In this document: positions 1 through 10,357 of the stretch, one piece after another
Position numbering within the stretch: the first letter of the stretch is position 1
Layout of the letters: every line of letters starts with the position of its first letter
Assembly (NCBI RefSeq): GCF_024756235.1
Contig: NZ_JANUGY010000001.1
Location: forward strand, 620,001 to 684,000
DNA length: 64,000 nt
Direction of reading: 5' to 3'
Source of the DNA: Massilia kyonggiensis
GTDB lineage: Bacteria; Pseudomonadota; Gammaproteobacteria; Burkholderiales; Burkholderiaceae_D
Translations under genes and position numbers: made by a program
The notes under the pieces: generated by a model
Seen by the model: only the letters and a program-made list of their open reading frames with translations
Told to the model about the DNA's origin: nothing
The model's database searches: none

Positions 1-848
1 GCGCCTTCCAGGAAACGGTGCGGGTCGAGTTCGAGATAGTGGCGATCCTTGAACGTGCCCGGCTCGCCTTCGTCGATGTTGACGGCCATGAGGCGCGGCC
101 CCGGCTCGTTCTTCACGATGCGCCACTTGCGCCCGGCCGCGAAACCCGCGCCGCCCAGGCCGCGCAGCCGCGATGCAATCAGCGTCACGATGACGCTCTC
201 CGCATCGAAGCGCCCTTCCGTGCAGGCGCGCAGCAGGAGGTAGCCGCCGGCCTCGCGGTAAGCGTCATAGTCGATGTGACCTGTATGGATGTCCCTGGTG
301 GCCCGCGCGGTGACGGCGGCCAGCACCGACTCCGGCGTCGCCGCCGCGACCGGGCGCTGGCCGACGAGCGCCGCGGGTGCCTTGTCGCAGCGGCCGATGC
401 AGGGCGCGGCCAGCACGCGCACGCCGGTGCCGAGGATCGCGGGCAAACGGTCCAGCAGGTCGCGCGCGCCGGCCAGCTCGCACGACAGGCCCGCGCACAC
501 GCGCACGGTGAGCGCCGGCGGCGGATCCTCGCCGTCGCGCAGCACGTCGAAGTGGTGGTAGAACGACGCCACCACGTAGACCTCGGACTGTGCCAGTTTC
601 AGTTCCTGCGCCAGCGCGGCCAGGTGCGCGGCGGACAAGGCGCCCCAGCGGTCCTGGATGGCATGCAGGTGTTCGATCAGCAGATCGCGCCGCCTGGGCG
701 CATCGCCCAGCACCGCCTGCACGTCGGCGAGCGCCCGCGGGTCGACGCGGCGGCCCTTCGGCGCTTCGCGCTTGCGCTGGCGGCTCGGGCCCTGGGCGGC
801 AATCGGGATCACCGTCCTGCCGGCCGCGGGTGCCATCGGTTCTGCCAT
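1..848 (-). CDS. fdsB: NAD-dependent formate dehydrogenase beta-type subunit (FMN/NADH-binding), 3' end missing
   Basis: The gene runs off the left edge, so only about 282 N-terminal residues are visible. An N-terminal thioredoxin-like [2Fe-2S] domain of the NuoE type carries C118, C123, C150 and C154 (VCAGLSC and APCIGRC). The start of a NuoF-type 51-kDa domain follows at about 230, with [14 protein letters not shown] and [13 protein letters not shown], the usual NADH/FMN-binding signatures. A NuoE-NuoF fusion is typical of FdsB in soluble molybdenum formate dehydrogenases; the fused HoxF diaphorase of NAD hydrogenases is the alternative. The start at 848 is preceded by AGGAGG. It is divergent from the acyl-CoA synthetase gene, with 78 bp between. 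The family is secure; formate specificity is inferred because the catalytic subunit is outside the window. Confidence 0.82.
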   Translation of the reverse strand, partial: MAEPMAPAAGRTVIPIAAQGPSRQRKREAPKGRRVDPRALADVQAVLGDAPRRRDLLIEHLHAIQDRWGALSAAHLAALAQELKLAQSEVYVVASFYHHFDVLRDGEDPPPALTVRVCAGLSCELAGARDLLDRLPAILGTGVRVLAAPCIGRCDKAPAALVGQRPVAAATPESVLAAVTARATRDIHTGHIDYDAYREAGGYLLLRACTEGRFDAESVIVTLIASRLRGLGGAGFAAGRKWRIVKNEPGPRLMAVNIDEGEPGTFKDRHYLELDPHRFLEG

Positions 849-926
849 GTCTCCTCCTGTGCGGATCAATATCTGAAATAATATACCGTTGGAAACTCAA
901 GGGCGCGTCCGCGCCCGAAGTATTAG

Positions 927-2441
927 ATGGCCCCGATCGACATTCACTCCCTGCTGGCCTCGCTCCCCGACCGCATCGACGCCATTCCGCGTACCGCGGC
1001 CGCCCGCACGCCCGACGCCCCCGCCCTCGTGGACGCCGGCCGCACGCTCACGTACCGCGACCTGGCCGACCTCGTCGACCGCCGCGCCGACCAGTTGCGC
1101 GCACGCGGCGTGCGTCCCGGCGACCGCGTGCTGCTGGCCAGCGAGAACTGTGCGGACCAGATCGCGCTCATCTTCGCCGCGGCGGCCGTGGGTGCGTGGA
1201 TCGTCAACGCCAACCCGCGCCTGACCGCGCCCGAGCTGGACGCGATCCGGATGCACGCCAGCGCGCGCCTCGCGGTGTACACAGCGGCCGTGTCGCCGGA
1301 AGCCGAGGCGCATGCGGCCCGCGCGGGGGCGTCGTTCGACGACGGCCTGATGGTCGGCCCGCTGAACGAGGCCTGCACGCCCGAACCGGATGCGGACGTC
1401 GCCGCCCTGCTTTACACGACGGGCACCACGGGCACGCCGAAGGGCGTGATGCTGAGCCACCGCAGCCTGCTGTTCGTGGCCGCCGTGTCCAGCCGGCTGC
1501 GCGGTCTCACGCCGGGCGACAGGGCCTGGGGCGTGCTGCCGGTCTCGCACGTGTACGGCCTCACGTCGGTGATGCTGGGCACGCTCAGCGCGGGCGCCTG
1601 CCTGCACCTGACGCCCCGCTTCACGCCCGAGGGCATGCTCGCCGCCATCCGCGACGACGGCCTGTCCATCGTGCAGGGCGTGCCCGCGATGTATGCGCGG
1701 CTGCTGGAGCATCTCGGCGACAGCGCCCCGCTGCCGAACCGCCTGCGCTTCGCCTACGCCGGCGGTTCGCCGCTCGACCCGGCGCTGAAGGCGGCCGTCG
1801 AGCGCCTGCTGGGCGTGCCGCTGCACAACGGCTATGGCCTGTCCGAGGCAGCGCCCACGGTAAGCCAGACCCGGCTGGACGCGCCGCGGTCCGACACGTC
1901 CGTCGGCCTGCCGATTCCCGGCGTGGAAGTGCGCGTCGTGGGCAAGGATGGGCAGGACGTGGCTGGCGGCGCGGCGGGCGAACTGTGGGTGCGCGGACCG
2001 AACCTGATGCGCGGCTATTACCGCAATCCGGAGGCGACGGCCGCGGCGCTGCGCCCCGGCGGCTGGCTGAACACGGGCGACATGGCGCGCCAGGACCCGG
2101 ACGGCGCGCTGTTCATCGTCGGGCGCACGAAGGAATTGATCATCCGGTCCGGCTTCAACGTCTATCCGCTGGAAGTGGAAACGGTCTTGAACGCGCACCC
2201 CGGCGTGACGCAGTCCGCCGTCGTGGGCCGCGTGGTCGCCGGCGGCAACGAGGAAGTCGTCGCCTTCGTGCAGCCGGATCCCCGCCGCGCGCCATCGGAA
2301 GCCGAGCTGCGCGCGTGGGCCGCCGAACGGCTCGCGCCGTATAAACGGCCGGCGCGCATCGTCATGCTGGATGCGCTGCCGGCGGCGGCGAACGGCAAGG
2401 TGCTCAAGCACCTGCTGAAAGAAAAAGCCGCCAGCCTTTAA
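927..2441 (+). CDS. AMP-forming acyl-CoA synthetase / fatty-acid-CoA ligase family
   Basis: A 504-residue class I adenylate-forming enzyme, expected to activate a carboxylic acid to acyl-AMP and then acyl-CoA in the cytoplasm. Visible motifs are the P-loop LLYTTGTTGTPKG (about 160-173), YGLSEAAPTVSQTR (motif A5), GGWLNTGDMARQDPDG and the hinge GRTKELIIRSGFNVYP. The C-terminal catalytic lysine lies in ANGKVLKH. Length is normal for short adenylating ligases (malonyl-, oxalyl- or medium-chain type). The substrate cannot be read from sequence. The divergent formate-dehydrogenase-like gene allows, but does not prove, a role in C1/C2 acid metabolism. The last bases overlap the stop codon of the convergent small gene. 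Confidence 0.88.
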   Translation: MAPIDIHSLLASLPDRIDAIPRTAAARTPDAPALVDAGRTLTYRDLADLVDRRADQLRARGVRPGDRVLLASENCADQIALIFAAAAVGAWIVNANPRLTAPELDAIRMHASARLAVYTAAVSPEAEAHAARAGASFDDGLMVGPLNEACTPEPDADVAALLYTTGTTGTPKGVMLSHRSLLFVAAVSSRLRGLTPGDRAWGVLPVSHVYGLTSVMLGTLSAGACLHLTPRFTPEGMLAAIRDDGLSIVQGVPAMYARLLEHLGDSAPLPNRLRFAYAGGSPLDPALKAAVERLLGVPLHNGYGLSEAAPTVSQTRLDAPRSDTSVGLPIPGVEVRVVGKDGQDVAGGAAGELWVRGPNLMRGYYRNPEATAAALRPGGWLNTGDMARQDPDGALFIVGRTKELIIRSGFNVYPLEVETVLNAHPGVTQSAVVGRVVAGGNEEVVAFVQPDPRRAPSEAELRAWAAERLAPYKRPARIVMLDALPAAANGKVLKHLLKEKAASL

Positions 2442-2674
2442 CGGCGCCGCTTCTTCCAGTTGTACTCCGGCCCCGTCACGTCCACGCCGGGATGCCCGAC
2501 GACGTCCGGATGCTCGGAACACATCGTCACGAAGCGCACGCCCTCGCCTTCGCGCTGGCGCCGCCGCAAGTCTTCCATGAAGCGCATCGCCTCGACCATC
2601 GCGGTCGTGTCGAACGGTTGCGCGTGCGGGGCGTACTGCCCATCTTCTTCGATCGTCCAGTAGACCATATACAT
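2438..2674 (-). CDS. Conserved small protein of unknown function (78 aa)
   Basis: A small acidic/basic soluble protein beginning MYMVYWTIEEDGQ and ending in the basic NWKKRRR. I recognise no domain. The start at 2674 is chosen because AGGAGG lies 7 nt upstream; the same frame opens at 2734 but without a ribosome-binding site. The stop codon shares two bases with the stop of the convergent acyl-CoA synthetase gene (TTAA at 2438-2441). Short proteins with the MYMVYW-type start occur as hypotheticals in Burkholderiales; this is recollection, not a search result. No membrane segment or signal peptide is visible. Confidence 0.65.
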   Translation of the reverse strand: MYMVYWTIEEDGQYAPHAQPFDTTAMVEAMRFMEDLRRRQREGEGVRFVTMCSEHPDVVGHPGVDVTGPEYNWKKRRR

Positions 2675-2753
2675 CTTGCGTCCTCCTGTACGCATCGTGT
2701 GGGCGCACGGTCGGCATGTCAAGACGAGCGTCATAGCAAAGACCGATAGTACG

Positions 2754-2767
2754 TAGGACTTGTCCTA
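2754..2767. promoter_or_regulatory. Perfect palindrome TAGGACTTGTCCTA, likely operator
   Basis: A 14-bp perfect inverted repeat (TAGGAC-TT-GTCCTA) centred about 93 bp upstream of the GH1/RmlD start and 86 bp upstream of the divergent small gene. TAGGA-N4-TCCTA symmetry resembles sites of NarL/FixJ-family dimeric regulators such as RcsB or BvgA. A TATAT element follows at about 2776. The symmetry is directly visible; the regulator is inferred. Confidence 0.45.
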
Positions 2768-2853
2768 AATCGGGCCTATATGTTCGCCACCCCACACAAG
2801 AAGCCGGCTTCGGCGTCTAGGCTTACGTCTTGGATCAACAGCAGGACATGCAC

Positions 2854-5103
2854 ATGAATCTCAACAACCATATCCAGCCAGCAAGCTCTCCGCTCCAGCT
2901 CTGGGGCGGCCTCGAATGCACCGTCAACCGCGTACGCGATCAGTACTTCTCCCAAATGGAACGCAACGGACATGCCGAACGGCTTCAGGACCTGGAGCGG
3001 TTCGCTTCGCTCGGCATTCGCGCCATCCGCTACCCCGTGCTGTGGGAACGCACCGCGCCCGACGGCATCGACTCCGCCGACTGGTCGTGGTCCGACGAAC
3101 GCCTGCCCGTGCTGCAGCAACTGGGCGTGACGCCCATCGTCGGCCTCGTCCACCACGGCAGCGGCCCGCGCCACACGAGCCTCGTATCCCCCGACTTCGC
3201 CGAGAAACTGGCGGAATACGCCGGCGCCGTCGCGCGCCGTTATCCCTGGGTCGAGTACTGGACGCCCGTCAATGAACCGTGCACGACCGCGCGCTTCTCC
3301 GGCCTCAACGGCGTCTGGTATCCGCACGACACAAGCGAACAAGGTTTCATCCGCGCCCTCATCAACCAGTGCCGCGCCGTCGTGCTGTCGATGCGCGCGA
3401 TCCGCACCGTGAACCCGAACGCGAAGCTCGTCCAGACCGACGACCTGTCGCGCACCTACGGCACGCCCGAGATGGCGGAGATCGCGAATTTCTTCAACGA
3501 ACGCCGCTGGCTGGCGTGGGACATGTTGTGCGGGAAGATCGACCCTGGCCACGCGCTGTGGGACTACCTGCTCGAGAACGGCGCAGGTGCCGACGAGCTC
3601 CTGTGGTTCAAGGACAATACCTGCCCGCCGGACATCATCGGCGTCAACTACTACATCACGAGCGAGCGCTGGCTCGACCATCGCGTCGAGCGCTATCCGG
3701 AAAGCCACCGCACCAATTATCGCGGCGTCCCCCACGCCGACATCGAATGCCCGCGCGTGCTGGCCACGCCGACGCCCGGCATCGGCCCGCTGCTGCAGGA
3801 AACGTGGGACCGCTACGGCCTGCCGGTCGCCGTCACCGAGGCGCACATCGACGCCAACCGTGAAGATCAGTTGCGCTGGCTGGTGGAGATCTGGAACGCC
3901 GCCAGGAAGGTCCAGCAGGGCGGCGCCGACATCCGTGCCGTCACCGTGTGGGCCCTGCTCGGCTCGTTCGACTGGAACTGCCTCGTCACCGAGTGCAAGG
4001 GTTATTACGAGCCCGGCCCGTTCGACGTGCGCGGTCCGCAGCCGCGCCCGACCGCGGTCGCGAACCTGATGCGCGAACTGGCCAGCGGCCGGCCCCTGTC
4101 GCACCCGGTGCTGCAGGGCCAGGGCTGGTGGCGCCGTCCGGGCCGCTTCCTCGCGAAGCCGGTCGCCACCCGCACGGCCGTCGCCGACATCGCCGAACGC
4201 GGCGCGTTCCGCTCCACGTTCCCGCAGCCGATCCTGATCACGGGCGCGACGGGCACCCTGGGCCGCGCCTTCGCCCGCATCTGCGAGCGCCGCAACCTCG
4301 CGTACCACGTGCTCACGCGCCAGGAGATGGACATCGCCGACCCGGCCTCCGTCGAGGCGACGATCGTGCGCTTCAAGCCGTGGGCCATCATCAACGCGGG
4401 CGGTTACGTGCGCGTGGACGATGCCGAGGGCGACATCGACCGCTGCATGCGCGAGAACGCACACGGCCCGACCGTGCTGGCGCTGGCCGCCATCCGCCAC
4501 GCGCTGCGCTTCATGACCTTCTCCAGCGACCTCGTGTTCGACGGCACGCTCGACCGCCCGTACGTGGAATCGGACAAGGTGGCGCCGCTGGGCGTGTACG
4601 GCCGCAGCAAGGCGGACGCGGAACGGCGCGTGCTCGATTCCGATCCGCAAGCCCTCGTCATCCGCACGAGCGCCTTCTTCGGTCCGTGGGACGAGCACAA
4701 CTTCGTCACGCAGGCCCTCGACACGCTCGACGCGGGCCGGCCGTTCGCGGCCGCCGCCGACCAGGTCGTGTCGCCGACGTACGTGCCGGACCTGGTGAAC
4801 ACCTGCCTCGACCTGCTGATCGACCGCGAGTGCGGCCTCTGGCACCTGACCAACGGCGCCGCGATGAGCTGGGCCGACCTCGCACGCCAGGCGTGCGCGG
4901 CGGCCGGCGTCGACGACAGCCGGCTGGAAGAGCGCACGACCGATGAACTCGGCCTGCGCGCGGCCCGTCCGCGCAACAGCGCGATGAGCAGCGAACGGGG
5001 CCTGCTGCTGCCCTCGTTCGACGATGCGCTGGCCCGCTACCTGCGCGAGCGCGAGCGCGAGGTCGTAGCGAAACGGGCGGACGACGCGCATTACGCCAGC
5101 TGA
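2854..5103 (+). CDS. Fusion protein: family-1-like glycoside hydrolase + dTDP-4-dehydrorhamnose reductase (RmlD-like)
   Basis: About 749 residues in two parts. Residues 1 to about 410 resemble a GH1/clan GH-A TIM barrel, with acid/base E141 in TPVNEP and candidate nucleophile E329 in VAVTEAH. Residues about 459-749 form an extended SDR of the RmlD type, with the Rossmann motif ITGATGTLGRAF and the active-site region YGRSKADAER. Such fusions are annotated in soil proteobacteria as 'family 1 glycosylhydrolase/sugar nucleotide-binding protein'. The reaction is not known to me. One domain may trim a glycan while the other reduces a nucleotide- or lipid-linked keto sugar. I chose ATG 2854 because AGGA sits 7 nt upstream; ATG 2848 and TTG 2830 are also in frame. 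No signal peptide is seen, so it should be cytoplasmic. Confidence 0.85.
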   Translation: MNLNNHIQPASSPLQLWGGLECTVNRVRDQYFSQMERNGHAERLQDLERFASLGIRAIRYPVLWERTAPDGIDSADWSWSDERLPVLQQLGVTPIVGLVHHGSGPRHTSLVSPDFAEKLAEYAGAVARRYPWVEYWTPVNEPCTTARFSGLNGVWYPHDTSEQGFIRALINQCRAVVLSMRAIRTVNPNAKLVQTDDLSRTYGTPEMAEIANFFNERRWLAWDMLCGKIDPGHALWDYLLENGAGADELLWFKDNTCPPDIIGVNYYITSERWLDHRVERYPESHRTNYRGVPHADIECPRVLATPTPGIGPLLQETWDRYGLPVAVTEAHIDANREDQLRWLVEIWNAARKVQQGGADIRAVTVWALLGSFDWNCLVTECKGYYEPGPFDVRGPQPRPTAVANLMRELASGRPLSHPVLQGQGWWRRPGRFLAKPVATRTAVADIAERGAFRSTFPQPILITGATGTLGRAFARICERRNLAYHVLTRQEMDIADPASVEATIVRFKPWAIINAGGYVRVDDAEGDIDRCMRENAHGPTVLALAAIRHALRFMTFSSDLVFDGTLDRPYVESDKVAPLGVYGRSKADAERRVLDSDPQALVIRTSAFFGPWDEHNFVTQALDTLDAGRPFAAAADQVVSPTYVPDLVNTCLDLLIDRECGLWHLTNGAAMSWADLARQACAAAGVDDSRLEERTTDELGLRAARPRNSAMSSERGLLLPSFDDALARYLREREREVVAKRADDAHYAS

Positions 5104-5118
5104 TCCACGCTGGATGAC

Positions 5119-5150
5119 ACACAGCCGCGCGCGCCCGCGTGCGGCTGTGT
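5119..5150 (+). terminator. GC-rich hairpin after the GH1/RmlD gene
   Basis: The arms ACACAGCCGC (5119-5128) and GCGGCTGTGT (5141-5150) are perfectly complementary, and the stem can extend inward. It starts 15 nt after the stop codon. No clear T tract follows, so termination would be weak or Rho-assisted. Confidence 0.5.
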
Positions 5151-5200
5151 TACCGCTACATTAATTCTGGGTCAGTGTATTTACCGGGGGAATTTCTTTA

Positions 5201-5225
5201 GTTACACTACGTTACTTAGCGTTAC
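5201..5225 (+). promoter_or_regulatory. Three GTTAC direct repeats at exact 10-bp phase
   Basis: GTTAC occurs at 5201, 5211 and 5221 (GTTACactacGTTACttagcGTTAC), one helical turn apart, in an AT-rich stretch upstream of the DUF535 gene. Phased direct repeats of this kind are typical of OmpR/PhoB/PhoP-family response regulators. The pattern is seen directly; the binding protein is inferred. Confidence 0.4.
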
Positions 5226-5250
5226 TTTACGCAATCAAGGTGTGACTGAC

Positions 5251-5349
5251 ATGTCCGACTCCCTTCGCCAGCCGCTACCCGCGGCGTCCGGTATGTATGC
5301 AGGCTACCGCCCGCTTCGTCTCCTCGCCGCCGCCGGACGGCCGGCATGA
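5251..5349 (+). CDS. Possible 32-codon leader peptide overlapping the DUF535 start
   Basis: A short frame, MSDSLRQPLPAASGMYAGYR and 12 further residues, starts 26 nt after the last GTTAC repeat with AAGG 10 nt upstream. It ends in ATGA, sharing 4 bp with the start of the DUF535 gene. The downstream ATG has no ribosome-binding site of its own, so translational coupling is plausible. There is no evidence that the peptide itself has a function; it could be chance. Confidence 0.3.
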   Translation: MSDSLRQPLPAASGMYAGYRPLRLLAAAGRPA

Positions 5350-6290
5350 AACTCTACCGTGAAGAACAGGGCTGGGCCGAGCGGCTGATCGCCTCCTCCG
5401 TCCCCTCCGTCACGCTGCGCTCGGCCGTGCCGCCGCACCTGGCGGGCTTCAAGTCCACCCGCGAATACGCCAAGATCTGGATGCGCGCGGCCCTGCACCC
5501 GCGCCAGACGCCGCAATGGCTGCACCTGCTCAACGCGCATCCGGCATTCTCGGAATACGTGCGCAACTGCCCGCGCTTCCTGTACAAGGTCTACCGCCCG
5601 TACATCAGCCACGCGCTGGATGCCGGGGCCCGCCTGGACGCGATCCGGGCGCACTACGATTTCATGTTCCGGCGCGGCCTGGGCCAGGTGCTGGCGCGCG
5701 CCAGCCTGGGACCCGTCGTGCTGGCCGAAGCGGCGGGCAAGAGCGGCCTGCCCTACCAGATCCAGCTGCGCACCGTGAACATGTTCGACCGCGAGGGCGA
5801 ACTGGTGCTGCAACTGACCCAGGACGACAAGGCTTTATATACGGTGGCGTTCACGGTGGCGCCGCGCGACGGCCGCCCGGCCGTCAGCATCGGCTGCATC
5901 CAGGGCGGCAAGACGGAAGATGCGCGCGAGGCGATCCGCACGGCCACGCGCGAACTGCACGGCATCCGCCCGAAGCAGCTGATGGCGACGCTCGTGCGCC
6001 GGCTGGGCCACGACTACGGGTGCGAACGGATGCTGATGGTGTCGAACCGCAACCGCGTGATCTACAAGGCGATCCGCAACGGCCGCGTGCTGGCCGACTA
6101 TGACCAGCTGTGGGAAGAGCTGGGCGCGCGCAAGCGGCTTGATGGCGACTGGGAACTCGACTGCGCGCCGGTGGCGGCGCCGGACCTGGACAGCATTCCG
6201 TCGAAGAAGCGGTCGGAGGCGCGCAAGCGGCACGAGGTGGTCGGCAGCATCGCCGACCAGGTGTGCCGCGCGCTGCACGCGCGCGTTTAA
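5346..6290 (+). CDS. DUF535 (VirK/YbjX) family protein
   Basis: A 314-residue soluble protein matching the VirK/YbjX family (DUF535). Typical signatures are the central LGPVVLAEAAG, the YQIQLRTVNMFDREGELVLQ region, SIGCIQGG and the late GHDYGCERMLMVSNRNRVI. Family members in enteric bacteria are linked to outer-membrane or antimicrobial-peptide resistance phenotypes and PhoP control; the biochemical activity is unknown. The start ATG lacks a Shine-Dalgarno sequence but overlaps a short upstream frame (ATGA). The stop overlaps the stop of waaF on the other strand. Sitting next to LPS core genes fits an envelope role. Confidence 0.82.
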   Translation: MKLYREEQGWAERLIASSVPSVTLRSAVPPHLAGFKSTREYAKIWMRAALHPRQTPQWLHLLNAHPAFSEYVRNCPRFLYKVYRPYISHALDAGARLDAIRAHYDFMFRRGLGQVLARASLGPVVLAEAAGKSGLPYQIQLRTVNMFDREGELVLQLTQDDKALYTVAFTVAPRDGRPAVSIGCIQGGKTEDAREAIRTATRELHGIRPKQLMATLVRRLGHDYGCERMLMVSNRNRVIYKAIRNGRVLADYDQLWEELGARKRLDGDWELDCAPVAAPDLDSIPSKKRSEARKRHEVVGSIADQVCRALHARV

Positions 6291-7338
6291 GCTACCGCGC
6301 CGTTCCGCGCCGGCACCAGGATCGGCACCAGCTCGCTCCACACCCGTTCCACGCTCATCTTGTTCATGCAATCGTGATGCCCGAGCGGGCACTCGCGCTT
6401 GCGGCATGGCGAGCATTCCAGGCGCAGCGACACCGTCCGCGCCACTTCCGACAGCGGCGGCGCGTAGTCCGGGTCCGTCGAGCCGTACAAGGCGACCACG
6501 GGCCGGTTCAGTGCCGACGCGATGTGCAGCAGGCCGGAATCGTTGGAGACGACGGCGCTCGCCTGCGCCAGCAGCGCGATGGCCTCGTCGAGCGACGTCT
6601 GGCCGGCCAGGTTGCGCACCGCGGCGCCGGCCGCGCCGGCATGCTGCTGGACCTGGGCGCACGTCTCGCGGTCGTTCGGCGAACCGAGCAGCACCACCTG
6701 CACGCCCGGCACGGCGTCGACCACCTTCGTCGCCAGCGCGCCGTAGTAGGCGGGCGGCCAGCGCTTGGCGATGCCGAATTCGGCGCCGGGCGCGAACGCG
6801 ACGAGCGGACGCGTGAGGTCGACGCCGAGACGCTTGCCGACCTGTTCCGTTTCTTCCCCGCCGACGACGAGGTAGGGCCGCGCCAGCTTGCCCGGCAGCG
6901 GCACCTCGGGCTCGCGCGCGAGGGCCGCGTAGAACGGCACCATCGAGCGGCGCGGCTTGTCGTCGTGGTGCATGACGTTGACCATCCCGTAGCGCATCTC
7001 GCCCTTGTAGCCCACGCGGCGCGGGATGCGCGCCAGCCACGGGATCAGCGCGTATTTCAGAGTGTTGGGCAGCACGTAGGCGTCGCTGTAGCCGCGCTCC
7101 TTCAGGATCCGCGCGTAGCGCCAGCGTTCGCCCAGCTGCAGCGCGCGGTGGCGGAACGGCGTCACCAGGATGTCGTCCGCTTCCTGGATGCGGCGCCACA
7201 CGGGCACCACCTGCGGCGGCGCGAGCACGTCGATGGCGCGCTCCGGGTGGGCCTGCTTGAGCAGGCGCAGCAGGGGCTGGGCCATCACGGCGTCGCCGAT
7301 CCAGTTCGGCGAGATGACGAGGGTGCGGTGTTTCTCCG

Positions 7339-7342
<4 letters not shown>
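6287..7342 (-). CDS. waaF: LPS heptosyltransferase II (GT9)
   Basis: A 351-residue GT9 enzyme that adds the second heptose to the LPS inner core on the cytoplasmic face of the inner membrane. Motifs visible are the N-terminal ISPNWIGDAVMAQPLL, VAFAPGAEFGIAKRWPPAYY (nucleotide-sugar binding), SNDSGLLHIASALNRPVVALYG and the C-terminal CSPCRKRECPLGHHDCM cluster typical of WaaF. It is the last gene of waaL-msbA-waaF; its ATG overlaps the msbA stop by 4 bp (ATGA), so translation is probably coupled. Its stop shares bases with the convergent DUF535 gene. Confidence 0.93.
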
Positions 7343-9061
<1,719 letters not shown>

Positions 9062-9084
<23 letters not shown>

Positions 9085-10303
9085 TCAGGCAGAAGCCCAT
9101 GAGCAGAAACACCATGAGCGCATAGAACAGACTGCCCTTCATAGACCAGAAAATCACTTCCGTCAGCCCGAAGCCGACATAGCCGAGCACCACGAATGCC
9201 CCGCCCAGCGCGACCGCGAACTGCGGTCCGCGCGCATTCTGCCTGATCTGGCGCAGGAAGAACCGCAGGGGCGCGTACAGCGTGGCGGCCCAGATGACGA
9301 AGCCGATGACGCCGCCGGTCGCGAGCGCCTGCAACCCGTCATTATGCAGGTGCGGGAGCTCGAGCACCATCGGATCGAGCCGTCCGGCCTGCGCATACTC
9401 GGCCAGGCGCAGGCGGCAGGCGTCGAAACTCATGCCCAGCACCGGGTGCTCGCGGACCAGCATGGCGGCGCCTTTCCACAACTCCAGCCGGGTGCCGACG
9501 TTGGTCCAGACCGTGCCGCCGTCGTACCACGTACGGGCGTCGCGCACGCCTTCGGCGAAGCGTTCCTGCACGCCCAGCGCCGGCGTGAACCAGGCCGCGG
9601 CCACCACGGCCACGCCGGCGGCCAGCAGCGCGCGCGTGCGCCGGCCGTCGATCCGGCCCACGTGGCGCCCCAGCACCAGCAGCACCAGCACGACCGCCGC
9701 CCAGCCGCCGCGGGTGCCGGTGAGCACGGACGCGGCGAGTCCCGCCAGCGCGCCGGCGCCGGCCAGCAGCGCGTCGCGCGGGCGGTCGCGCATGTCGATC
9801 GCGCCGGCCAGGGCCAGCAGCCCCAGCAGCATCGCCAGGTCGCCGAACGTGATCGAATTGATGAATCCGCCCGGCCGCTCGATATGCAGGCCGAAGCGCT
9901 GCCACGCGATGAACGGCAGCGCCGCCACCGCGCCCGCGCTTGCACCCCACCACAGCGCCCGGCGCGGTGCGCGCACGGCCACGACGAGGACCAGGGCGCT
10001 CACGGACAGGAGCATGCGCAGCGGCTTTTCCTGCACGCTCAACCTTTCCCCGCGCAGCAGGGCGCAGGCGAGCACGAACAGGAAGTGCAGCAGGAAGGCT
10101 AGCACGACCCAGCGCACCTGCGGCCAGTGGCGCACGAGGGCATCGCGGCTCGGCTTGATAAATATCAAAGCGCTAACCAGGAAGAGAAAACTTGCAAGAT
10201 TCACGCCGAACGAGGTGACGAGGCTCAAAAAGGGTAACAGGAAGGCCAGGGCGCCGATCCAGACCCGCATCGGCTCCCTCGTGTTCGTCGGATTGCTGTT
10301 CAT
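9062..10303 (-). CDS. O-antigen ligase family membrane protein (WaaL-like)
   Basis: A 413-residue polytopic protein with about 10-12 hydrophobic helices and a periplasmic loop containing GTRGGW and PHLHNDGLQALATGG, the characteristic Wzy_C/ligase motif region. It would join O-antigen or other glycans to lipid A-core in the periplasm, or act as a polymerase of the same fold. The start at 10303 (MNSNPTNTREPM) is preferred over 10366, because the upstream extension is not hydrophobic and would run into the divergent glycosyltransferase. First gene of the waaL-msbA-waaF unit. Confidence 0.85.
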
Positions 10304-10357
10304 CGATGTTCTTGTGGGATACTCTTGCCCCTGAATATGGCAGTGTAACTTGACCTT

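Noticed and set aside
265..900. A 211-codon minus frame at the left edge
   Set aside because: It is an Arg/Gly/Ala-rich shadow of the real fdsB-like frame, which has Fe-S cysteines and FMN motifs.
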